Part shown: positions 1 through 6,452 of the stretch, piece by piece
Layout of the letters: each line of letters opens with the position of its first letter
Position numbering within the stretch: position 1 is the first letter of the stretch
Assembly (NCBI GenBank): GCA_002414505.1
Contig: DHZF01000017.1
Span: 1-10,834 of the forward strand
From: Hyphomonas sp. UBA5111
Lineage (GTDB): Bacteria > Pseudomonadota > Alphaproteobacteria > Caulobacterales > Hyphomonadaceae
Reading direction: 5' to 3'
DNA length: 10,834 nt
Made by a program: the position numbers and the translations under genes
Notes under the pieces: model-generated
What the model was told of the DNA's origin: nothing
Seen by the model: the letters and a program-made list of their open reading frames with translations, nothing else
Database searches by the model: none

Positions 1-252
1 CGTCGCCGAAAACTCAAATTCAGAGCCTGGCGGCGCGGATTCCGGGAAATGGACCTGTTGATGGGGTCTTTCGCTGATGCGCATATCGGATCGTTCGGTG
101 AAGCGCAGCTGGACGAGTTCGAAGGCCTGCTCGGTGTTCCCGATTGGGAGGTCTATGCGTGGCTGATCGGCCAGAAACCTGTGCCTGAGCCTCATCGCGG
201 CCCGGTGCTGGACCAACTCATCGCATTCCGATACGCCGCGCAGGGCGGTTAA
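1..252 (+). CDS. sdhE: SdhE, FAD assembly factor for succinate dehydrogenase (5' end missing)
   Basis: The reading frame is open from the first base to the TAA at 250-252 and gives 83 residues; the true start lies before the window. The visible protein begins in the basic first helix and contains the family hallmark RGxxE (here RGFRE, visible residues 12-16), followed by a MDLLMGSFAD segment, the usual continuation in SdhE/YgfY (DUF339) proteins. A short acidic helical region and a W-x-W-L-x-G-like stretch (VYAWLIGQ) follow, also typical. SdhE is a small five-helix cytoplasmic protein that promotes covalent attachment of FAD to SdhA; the RGxxE residues are needed for that in studied members. 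A start at the internal ATG at 49 would remove the RGxxE motif and is therefore wrong. mfd begins 35 bases downstream on the same strand, and sdhE next to mfd is a recurring alphaproteobacterial order, so co-transcription is plausible. Confidence 0.92.
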   Translation, partial: RRRKLKFRAWRRGFREMDLLMGSFADAHIGSFGEAQLDEFEGLLGVPDWEVYAWLIGQKPVPEPHRGPVLDQLIAFRYAAQGG

Positions 253-287
253 GTCCGCCACCCTTTCCACATCATGCCGATTATCCA

Positions 288-3200
288 GTGCCCATGACCC
301 CTGTCGAGCTTTTGAAATCCCTCAGCGGTCCTGCCGCACTGTCCGGCGCGCCGTTCGGCGCCGACCTGATCGCCATGTGCACGGCATTGGAAGCGCGGGG
401 CGGGGCGGGTGTGTACGTGGCCCGCGACGACAAGACCGCCGCCACAGCACGGCGCGTTGCCCAATTCGCGGCGCCGCGCCTTGAGCAGGTCGATCTGCCG
501 AGCTGGGACACGCTGCCTTATGACCGGGTGAGCCCGACGGCCGGTGTGGCGGCTCGACGGTGTGCTGCACTGGCGAGACTCTCGCGCTATGAGGCGGAAC
601 AGGGTCCGATCCTCATCGTCACCACAGCGTCGTCTCTGGTCCAACGGGTTCCGCCCGTCAGCGTTTTGCGACGGTCTTCTTTCGCGGTGACGCTCGGTCA
701 GTCCGTGAACCAGAAGGAACTCACAGAATATCTCGCTGTGAATGGCTATATGCGGTCGAGCACGGTGCGGGAGCAGGGGGAATTCGCGATCCGCGGCGGA
801 ATCATCGACATCTTCCCGCCCACCTCGCCGGAGCCGTATCGTCTCGACTTCTTCGGAGACACTCTGGAAACGCTGCGTACCTTCGACACTGAAACCCAGC
901 GCTCCACAGGGGACGCAAAGAGCGTGGCCTTTGCCCCGGTCAGCGAAATCCTGTTCGATGATGATGTGCTGGCCCGGTTCCGTGAGAAATACCTTTCTGA
1001 ATTCGGCCCGCCCTCTGGTGATCCGGCCTATGAAGCGGCGCGGGCCTCCATCCGCCGTCAGGGCGTGGAGGGCTGGCTCCCGCTGTTCCACGATCATCTG
1101 GAGACGCTGTTTGACTATGTCGGCCCTGATCCGTTGATCGGCATGGGCCATCTCGCCGGCGAAGCGGCGGCAGAGCGTCTGTCACAAGCGGAAGACTACC
1201 ACGCGGCCCGGCTTGAGGCCGGGGAAGGCGATGTGCGCCAGGCCAAGGTGTTGCCGCCGGACGCGCTTTACCTGACACCGAGGGAACTGGAAGCGGGGCT
1301 TGCATCGCGCGCGACCGCGCGTTTCTACCCGGCTGAGCCGAGTGCCGAAGCATTTGACCTGAAAGGACGTGCAGGTCGGGATTTTGCGCCGGAACGCCTG
1401 CACGCCGACATCAACATATTCGAAGCTGCCATCGCACACGCCAAACGCCTCCAGTCCGATGGCCGCCCGGTTGTCTTCGCGGCCTGGTCCGTGGGCTCGG
1501 CCGATCGCCTCATCAATGTCATGGCCGATCACGGCCTGACCGATCTGGCGCTGGTGCATTCGATGGAAGCGGCGAAGAAGACCGATTTCACTGTGGTCGA
1601 AATTCCGCTGGAGTCGGGATTCGAGACGCCCGAAATCGCGGTGATCTCCGAAGCCGACATTCTTGGGGACCGTCTGGCCGGGCCGCGGCGCAAGCGAAAG
1701 ACCGCGAACTTCATCTCCGACGCGGCTGCGCTCAATCCCGGCGATTTGATCGTGCACATCGATCATGGGGTCGGGCGTTATGTCGGCCTGAAGACGCTGG
1801 ACCTGACCGGCGCGCCGCATGACTGCCTGCATCTGGAATATGCCGGCGGGGATACGATCTTTCTCCCCGTAGAGAACATCGACCTGATCAGCCGATATGG
1901 CGCCGAAGATTCCGAGAACCAGCTGGATCGCCTCGGGGGTGCCGGATGGCAGACCCGCAAGGCAAAGGCCAAGAAGCGCATTCTCGAAATGGCGGCCGAG
2001 CTGATGCACATCGCGGCAGCACGCGAGCTGAAACGGGCCGACGCGGTGAATGCCGGGCAGGGGCTTTATGAAGAATTCGCGGCGCGGTTCCCCTATGAAG
2101 AAACCGATGACCAGATGAATGCGATTGAGGACGTCATCGGCGATCTCGCTTCCGGCAAACCGATGGACAGGCTCGTCTGTGGTGATGTGGGCTTCGGCAA
2201 GACGGAAGTGGCGCTGCGAGGCGCCTTCGTCGCGGCGATGAGCGGAAAACAGGTCGCCGTGATCGCACCAACCACTTTGCTCGCGCGTCAGCACTACAAG
2301 ACATTTGCGGAGCGCTTTGCAGGCTGGCCGCTGAAAGTGCGGCAATTGTCTCGGCTCGTCGGCGCGAAGGAAGCCGCCGAAACACGCGACGGCCTCGCCG
2401 ATGGCAGCGTCGACGTCGTTGTCGGCACGCATGCCCTGTTGACCAAGACAATCGAGTTCAAGCGCCTTGGCCTGTTGGTCGTGGACGAAGAACAGCGCTT
2501 TGGCGTGAAGCACAAGGAACGCCTGAAAGAGCTGAAGGCGGATGTACACGTGCTGACCCTGTCGGCCACACCTATTCCGCGTACGTTGCAAATGGCGCTG
2601 ACGGGAATTCGCGATCTCTCGATCATCGCGACGCCGCCAGTCGACCGGCTGTCCGTGCGGACCTATATCACCGAAGAAGACACCGTCACGCTTCGTGAAG
2701 CCCTGCTGCGAGAAAAGTACCGGGGCGGGCAGGCCTTCTTCGTCGCGCCACGCATCCAGGATCTCGACAAGCTAGAGCGTTTCCTGCGGGATAATGTGCC
2801 GGAAGTGTCTTTCATCGTCGCCCACGGACAGATGGCTGCAGGTGAGCTCGAAGACATCATGACCGCGTTCTACGAGGGCAAATATGATGTATTGTTGTCC
2901 ACGACGATTGTGGAGAGCGGCCTGGACATTCCACGGGCCAACACGCTGATCATTCACCGCGCTGACATGTTCGGCCTGGCGCAGCTTTACCAGCTGCGCG
3001 GCCGGGTGGGTCGATCGAAGCTGCGTGCCTATGCCTATTTCACCACCCCGCGGGACAAGGTCATTACCGAGACGGCCGACCGCCGCCTGAAGATTCTCCA
3101 GTCGCTCGACTCCCTCGGGGCGGGCTTCCAGCTTGCCAGCCATGACCTTGATATGCGCGGATCAGGCAACCTTCTCGGAGACCAGCAATCAGGTCATGTG

Positions 3201-3755
3201 AAGGAAGTCGGCGTGGAACTCTACCAGTCGATGCTGGAGGACGCCGTCAACGCACTCAAGGCGGGCGCCAGCGACAATGAAGAATTCGCGGATGACTGGT
3301 CACCCCAGATCAATACTGGCGCCGCCGTGCTGATCCCGGAAACCTATGTCGAGGATCTGAACATCCGGCTGTCACTCTATCGCCGCCTGTCGGAAATCTC
3401 GACGGCAGCCGAACGGGAATCCTTCGCCGCTGAACTCATCGACCGGTTCGGTCCGTTGCCGGAGGAAACGAAACAATTGCTGGAAGTCACTGCTATCAAG
3501 GTCCAGTGCAAGACTCTGGGCATTTCCAAACTGGATGCAGGTCAGAAGGGGGCCGTGTTTGCCTTCCGCGAAGACACGGTGCTCGATCCGGCGCGCCTGC
3601 TGGACGTGGTGCGTAGCCGGCCCTCACAATTGCGGATCCGGCCGGACTCCAAACTGGTCCATTCCGGCCTCGGCGGAACCCCGGAGCAGCGTCTGTCGGG
3701 TATCCGGAACTTCCTCAAGGAACTCGAATCTGCTGCCGGACTTGTTCCAGCCTAG
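288..3755 (+). CDS. mfd: Mfd, transcription-repair coupling factor
   Basis: A 1155-residue protein, close to the 1148 of E. coli Mfd. It is an ATP-driven DNA translocase that removes RNA polymerase stalled at lesions and recruits UvrA. Order of parts: a UvrB-like N-terminal module with GEFAIRGGIIDIFP at residues 164-177; a CarD-like RNA-polymerase-interaction domain at about 480-545 (PGDLIVHIDHGVGRYVG); then a RecG-like SF2 translocase with Walker A GDVGFGKT (632-639), DEEQ box (733-736), SATPIPRT (759-766) and motif VI RGRVGR (904-909); then the C-terminal TRCF domain, which contains IPETYV at 1016-1021. No frameshift or missing motif is visible. The start is uncertain: GTG at 288 (used for numbering) and ATG at 294 are both in frame and neither has a clear ribosome binding site; the ATG may be the real one. 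The TAG stop overlaps the stop of the convergent gene. Confidence 0.97.
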   Translation: MPMTPVELLKSLSGPAALSGAPFGADLIAMCTALEARGGAGVYVARDDKTAATARRVAQFAAPRLEQVDLPSWDTLPYDRVSPTAGVAARRCAALARLSRYEAEQGPILIVTTASSLVQRVPPVSVLRRSSFAVTLGQSVNQKELTEYLAVNGYMRSSTVREQGEFAIRGGIIDIFPPTSPEPYRLDFFGDTLETLRTFDTETQRSTGDAKSVAFAPVSEILFDDDVLARFREKYLSEFGPPSGDPAYEAARASIRRQGVEGWLPLFHDHLETLFDYVGPDPLIGMGHLAGEAAAERLSQAEDYHAARLEAGEGDVRQAKVLPPDALYLTPRELEAGLASRATARFYPAEPSAEAFDLKGRAGRDFAPERLHADINIFEAAIAHAKRLQSDGRPVVFAAWSVGSADRLINVMADHGLTDLALVHSMEAAKKTDFTVVEIPLESGFETPEIAVISEADILGDRLAGPRRKRKTANFISDAAALNPGDLIVHIDHGVGRYVGLKTLDLTGAPHDCLHLEYAGGDTIFLPVENIDLISRYGAEDSENQLDRLGGAGWQTRKAKAKKRILEMAAELMHIAAARELKRADAVNAGQGLYEEFAARFPYEETDDQMNAIEDVIGDLASGKPMDRLVCGDVGFGKTEVALRGAFVAAMSGKQVAVIAPTTLLARQHYKTFAERFAGWPLKVRQLSRLVGAKEAAETRDGLADGSVDVVVGTHALLTKTIEFKRLGLLVVDEEQRFGVKHKERLKELKADVHVLTLSATPIPRTLQMALTGIRDLSIIATPPVDRLSVRTYITEEDTVTLREALLREKYRGGQAFFVAPRIQDLDKLERFLRDNVPEVSFIVAHGQMAAGELEDIMTAFYEGKYDVLLSTTIVESGLDIPRANTLIIHRADMFGLAQLYQLRGRVGRSKLRAYAYFTTPRDKVITETADRRLKILQSLDSLGAGFQLASHDLDMRGSGNLLGDQQSGHVKEVGVELYQSMLEDAVNALKAGASDNEEFADDWSPQINTGAAVLIPETYVEDLNIRLSLYRRLSEISTAAERESFAAELIDRFGPLPEETKQLLEVTAIKVQCKTLGISKLDAGQKGAVFAFREDTVLDPARLLDVVRSRPSQLRIRPDSKLVHSGLGGTPEQRLSGIRNFLKELESAAGLVPA

Positions 3756-5011
3756 CCCATCCGGGATTTCTGGTAGACGCCCGACCTTGCTTCCGACAGA
3801 AGCCTTTCGGAATCATGATAGGCGCGCTTTTCGGTGATCCGCCAGCCGAGGCGGCTCGCGAGGTGCGGTGTTGTCCGGTCCAGTCCTCGAAACAGGCGTT
3901 CGCAGATATGGACCGCGCCCTTGTAGCTGGTCGCCGGCAGGCTGATGGCAAACGTGTCCGGATCAATGGTCGCGGGCAGATCAGTCTCCCTGACGCCGGA
4001 GAGAATGGTGTCGGCCACCAGACTGCGTTCCCTGGGCGTGAGCCGGTCATGCTGAGGGTCGCATACGACCAGAAGGGTCAGAGGGTCTCCGCGCTCTGTC
4101 GACAAAGTGATCTGGTTTTGGAGATGCACCTCAAAGAACCGTTGGGAATAGAGGCCCGTATCGGGATGACATATCGCTGACAGCGCCGCGTCGCCAAGTG
4201 TAACGATTGAGCGCTGGGCATGCCGACGGCCATGAGCTTCGACATGCGCCGCGAGGTCTCGCGCGGCGGTGCCATGATCGAATACATCCGACATATGGCT
4301 GGCAAGCGACTGAAAGGCGGAGGTTGGCACGACACTCGGATCGAGCAGGCCGAGGAGGGGCGTATCCTCAAAGCTCTGGACCGCGGCGGATACCCAGTTG
4401 GCGAGCTTGTCCAGGCTTTTGGTTTCCGGCGTAATATCGACGAGGATGGCTGCGAAGACTCTTTGTTTCACATAGTCTGCAGCGGTATGCGCACTGAAGG
4501 CGGCCGTTACCGTAATCCCTCGTTCGCCCAGCGCAGCCTGAAGGGCGAGGAAGCGCGAGGATCCGTCCCCGAGATACAGAAGGTCTGGAACGGTTTCGAC
4601 AATCGGAGCCGGCAAATTCACTCCGAAAGTGGCGGCCGTCTTGCTGCGCAGCTGCAGTTCGGACATTCGGGCACTGCGCCTGGTCACAGCATCAAGCCGC
4701 CCTCTCAGGACAGAGAGGTCGCGATCTCGCGGCACAACAACTGCGTTTGAAAAGTGCGTGGCAATGGCGGGGTCACCCAAGACCAGGATAGGCCGCACGG
4801 TCTCCCCGGCATTCTGAATGAAGTGATCCAATGTCTCTCTATCCAGACTCTTCGTGTCCACGAGGAGGGCTTCAGAAGACGCGCGCGAAATAGGGAAGTC
4901 GGCCCGGAACGGGCGCATGCGCCCCGAACGCAGGCGCGAAAGGATCATGTCCAGGCGCGGGCTGGCGGCCAGAACTTCTATGGGAGGATCAAGGTAAGCC
5001 AGGTCGTTCAT
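3752..5011 (-). CDS. popA: PopA-like REC-REC-degenerate GGDEF protein (probable c-di-GMP effector)
   Basis: A 419-residue protein with no signal peptide or membrane segment. Two receiver-like domains are followed by a GGDEF-fold domain. REC1 spans about 10-110; a possible phospho-acceptor is Asp52 in ALLVD, but the usual acidic pair is lost (AAS at 15-17). REC2 spans about 142-260, with GDG at 148-150 and Asp192 in ILVDI. The third domain, about 280-415, opens with HPDTGLYSQRFFEVHL, the normal GGDEF-domain start, and ends with the usual DSERLLSEARSGVYQKSRMG. The signature GGDEF is DPDTF (350-354), so cyclase activity is very unlikely. The inhibitory c-di-GMP site RxxD is intact as RETD (341-344), at the same spacing from the signature as in PleD. 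This is the architecture of Caulobacter PopA, which binds c-di-GMP through its I-site and brings CtrA and RcdA to polar ClpXP. Orthology is inferred; another PleD-family paralogue is the alternative. The start is ATG with only a weak GAG upstream. Confidence 0.8.
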   Translation of the reverse strand: MNDLAYLDPPIEVLAASPRLDMILSRLRSGRMRPFRADFPISRASSEALLVDTKSLDRETLDHFIQNAGETVRPILVLGDPAIATHFSNAVVVPRDRDLSVLRGRLDAVTRRSARMSELQLRSKTAATFGVNLPAPIVETVPDLLYLGDGSSRFLALQAALGERGITVTAAFSAHTAADYVKQRVFAAILVDITPETKSLDKLANWVSAAVQSFEDTPLLGLLDPSVVPTSAFQSLASHMSDVFDHGTAARDLAAHVEAHGRRHAQRSIVTLGDAALSAICHPDTGLYSQRFFEVHLQNQITLSTERGDPLTLLVVCDPQHDRLTPRERSLVADTILSGVRETDLPATIDPDTFAISLPATSYKGAVHICERLFRGLDRTTPHLASRLGWRITEKRAYHDSERLLSEARSGVYQKSRMG

Positions 5012-5027
5012 AAAGCTCGGATGGATT

Positions 5028-5032
5028 GAGTC
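5028..5032. promoter_or_regulatory. GANTC (CcrM-type) methylation site near the popA-like start
   Basis: GAGTC at 5028-5032 fits GANTC, the target of the cell-cycle methyltransferase CcrM found across most alphaproteobacteria. It lies 17 bases before the popA-like start codon. In Caulobacterales, methylation of promoter GANTC sites can influence transcription through GcrA. A single pentamer is weak evidence, and methylation is assumed rather than seen. Confidence 0.25.
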
Positions 5033-5073
5033 GGGCGACGTTGCGGAACCCCTTCCTTTTGGAGCGCGTCGGC

Positions 5074-5088
5074 TTAATGATCCGCTAA
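5074..5088. promoter_or_regulatory. CtrA-like box, TTAA-N7-CTAA
   Basis: Two half-sites, TTAA at 5074-5077 and CTAA at 5085-5088, are separated by exactly seven bases. The reverse strand reads TTAG-N7-TTAA. The Caulobacter CtrA consensus is TTAA-N7-TTAA, so this has one mismatch. It lies in the 116-bp region between the divergent popA-like and racemase genes, 63 bases from the first and 39 from the second, where it could act on either promoter. Such a short motif can occur by chance, so binding is inferred from spacing, location and the CtrA-related neighbour. Confidence 0.35.
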
Positions 5089-5127
5089 ATTGACCCGGTG
5101 AGACAAAAATAAAAGGTAGGATACATC

Positions 5128-6222
5128 ATGGCTCAGGGACCGCTGAACGGCGTTCGAATTGTTGAATTCGCAGGCATTGGCCCGGGGCCCTTCTGCGGCA
5201 TGCTTCTGTCAGACCTTGGAGCCGATGTGGTCCGGATTGATCGGAAGGGGGATGGCCGTCCGGGTCGCCCTGCTGACGTGATGAGTCGGGGCCGCCGGTC
5301 CATCGGGCTCAATCTCAAGGATCCTGCCGATGTCGAGACCGCGCTGAAGTTGCTCGAAAAAGCTGACGGCCTTATTGAAGGCTTCCGTCCGGGCGTAATG
5401 GAACGCAATGGGCTTGGACCGGATGTCGTGCTGGGGCGCAATCCCAAGCTCGTCTTTGGACGCATGACAGGCTGGGGCCAGACGGGCGCGCTGTCGCATG
5501 CCGCAGGTCATGACCTCAACTATATCGCCATAACCGGGGCGCTTCATGCAATGGGCGACGGCGATGGCCGCCCACGCCCGCCTTTGAACCTGGTCGGCGA
5601 TTATGGCGGTGGCGCACTCTATCTGGCTATGGGGTTGCTTGCGGGCATCGTGAACGTGAAAAATGGCGGCGAAGGGCAGGTCATAGACGTGGCCATGTCC
5701 GATGGCGCGGCATCTCTTGCAACCATGTTCTACGGCATGAAGGCCATGGGTCTGTGGACAGATGAGCGTGAGGCCAATTTGCTTGATGGCGGAGCCCATT
5801 TCTACGACACATATGAATGTAGTGACGGCAAATGGGTGTCGATCGGATCGATCGAACCGCAATTCTACGCCTTGCTGCTCGAGAAGGCTGGCCTGACCGA
5901 TCCGGACTTCCAGGCCCAGATGGACCGGTCGAAATGGCCGAGCCTGAAGCAGAAGATCATGGCCGTCTTCAAGACCAAGACCCGCGATGAATGGTGCGAG
6001 ATCATGGAGGGCACGGACATCTGCTTCGCGCCCGTCCTGTCTATGTCGGAAGCGCCGACGCACAAGCACAATGTCGACCGCAAGACCTTTGTTGAAATCG
6101 AAGGTGTTGTTCAGCCCGCTCCCGCGCCGCGCTTCTCGGCGACACCGGGCGCCATTCAGGGCCGGCCAGCCGGGCTGGGCGAGCATTCCGACGAAATCCT
6201 CAAGGATTGGGGAATTCAGTAG
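5128..6222 (+). CDS. Alpha-methylacyl-CoA racemase (class III CoA-transferase family)
   Basis: A 364-residue protein, the usual length for bacterial AMACR/MCR enzymes (M. tuberculosis MCR is about 360). The family epimerises the alpha-methyl centre of 2-methylacyl-CoA esters so that branched-chain or sterol side-chain acyl-CoAs can enter beta-oxidation. The N-terminal [20 protein letters not shown] and [10 protein letters not shown] match the family CoA-binding start. Catalytic residues align with the MCR set His126, Asp156 and Glu241 at a constant offset of two: His128 in AAGHDLNY, Asp158 in LVGDYGGG and Glu243 in GSIEPQFY. The GEHSDEIL tail is also typical. Having all three residues favours racemase over the formyl-CoA transferase branch, which relies on a catalytic Asp. 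The start is ATG with a clear AGGTAGGA site just upstream. The gene is transcribed divergently from the popA-like gene, and a terminator lies 143 bases after its stop. The exact substrate cannot be read from sequence. Confidence 0.9.
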   Translation: MAQGPLNGVRIVEFAGIGPGPFCGMLLSDLGADVVRIDRKGDGRPGRPADVMSRGRRSIGLNLKDPADVETALKLLEKADGLIEGFRPGVMERNGLGPDVVLGRNPKLVFGRMTGWGQTGALSHAAGHDLNYIAITGALHAMGDGDGRPRPPLNLVGDYGGGALYLAMGLLAGIVNVKNGGEGQVIDVAMSDGAASLATMFYGMKAMGLWTDEREANLLDGGAHFYDTYECSDGKWVSIGSIEPQFYALLLEKAGLTDPDFQAQMDRSKWPSLKQKIMAVFKTKTRDEWCEIMEGTDICFAPVLSMSEAPTHKHNVDRKTFVEIEGVVQPAPAPRFSATPGAIQGRPAGLGEHSDEILKDWGIQ

Positions 6223-6234
6223 ATTGAATTCTCT
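6209..6234 (+). other. Hairpin spanning the racemase stop codon
   Basis: GAATTC at 6212-6217 and again at 6226-6231 can pair across an 8-base loop that contains the TAG stop. Further G-U, G-C and G-U pairs extend the stem outward to 6209/6234. No T-run follows, so it is not a standard terminator. It may simply shape the mRNA 3' end. Confidence 0.35.
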
Positions 6235-6240
6235 TCCCAG

Positions 6241-6275
6241 ATGAACGGAAGACAACCGGACGAATATCCGTTCAT
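6241..6275 (+). repeat. 9-bp perfect inverted repeat downstream of the racemase gene
   Basis: ATGAACGGA at 6241-6249 is the exact reverse complement of TCCGTTCAT at 6267-6275, with a 17-base spacer. There is no T-tract after it. It could be an RNA stem in the racemase 3' UTR or a DNA operator; the sequence does not decide which. Confidence 0.45.
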
Positions 6276-6364
6276 TCAGCTTGATCCTGCTATTAACCGT
6301 CTTGTTGGGCACATGTCTTGGGCATTTTGCCTGGGCGGATGCCCAGCGTCCTTCTTGCTGAACT

Positions 6365-6391
6365 TGGTCGTCCCTCGGGGCGACCATTTTT
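6365..6391 (+). terminator. Intrinsic terminator after the racemase gene
   Basis: TGGTCGTCC (6365-6373) pairs with GGGCGACCA (6378-6386) around the tetraloop CTCG, giving a 9-bp stem with one G-U pair. The T-run TTTTTC follows at once. This is a textbook rho-independent terminator. It lies 143 bases past the racemase stop and 62 bases before the dipeptidase start, so it ends either the racemase mRNA or a short RNA made from the gap. Confidence 0.85.
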
Positions 6392-6394
6392 CTT

Positions 6395-6432
6395 GCGTCA
6401 GGCCGCTTAGTCCCTACGCTCGCCTGACACGC
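6395..6432 (+). other. Hairpin just upstream of the dipeptidase start
   Basis: GTCAGGC (6397-6403) pairs with GCCTGAC (6422-6428). The outer GC/CG bases extend the stem if one base is bulged. It ends 20 bases before the start codon and could shape the dipeptidase leader. It lies downstream of the terminator, so it would be in the dipeptidase mRNA only if that transcript starts within about 60 bases of the gene or reads through. Confidence 0.35.
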
Positions 6433-6452
6433 TTCAGCAAAATCGAGACGCC

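Noticed and set aside
249..1151. A 300-codon minus-strand open frame opposite the start of mfd
   Set aside because: It is fully antisense to mfd, Arg/His/Gly-rich and low in family-like motifs, and so a reading shadow.
1182..2591. A 469-codon minus-strand open frame opposite mfd
   Set aside because: It lies wholly inside mfd, whose motifs are intact across this region. The product shows no recognisable domain and reads like antisense of a GC-rich gene.
3950..3991. Reading the minus-strand gene as an active diguanylate cyclase
   Set aside because: The signature is DPDTF, lacking both glycines and the required acidic residue at the fourth position. Only the RxxD binding site is kept.
4220..4750. 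A 176-codon plus-strand open frame opposite the popA-like gene
   Set aside because: The minus-strand frame shows two receiver-like domains and a GGDEF fold continuous over 419 residues. The plus-strand product has no such pattern.
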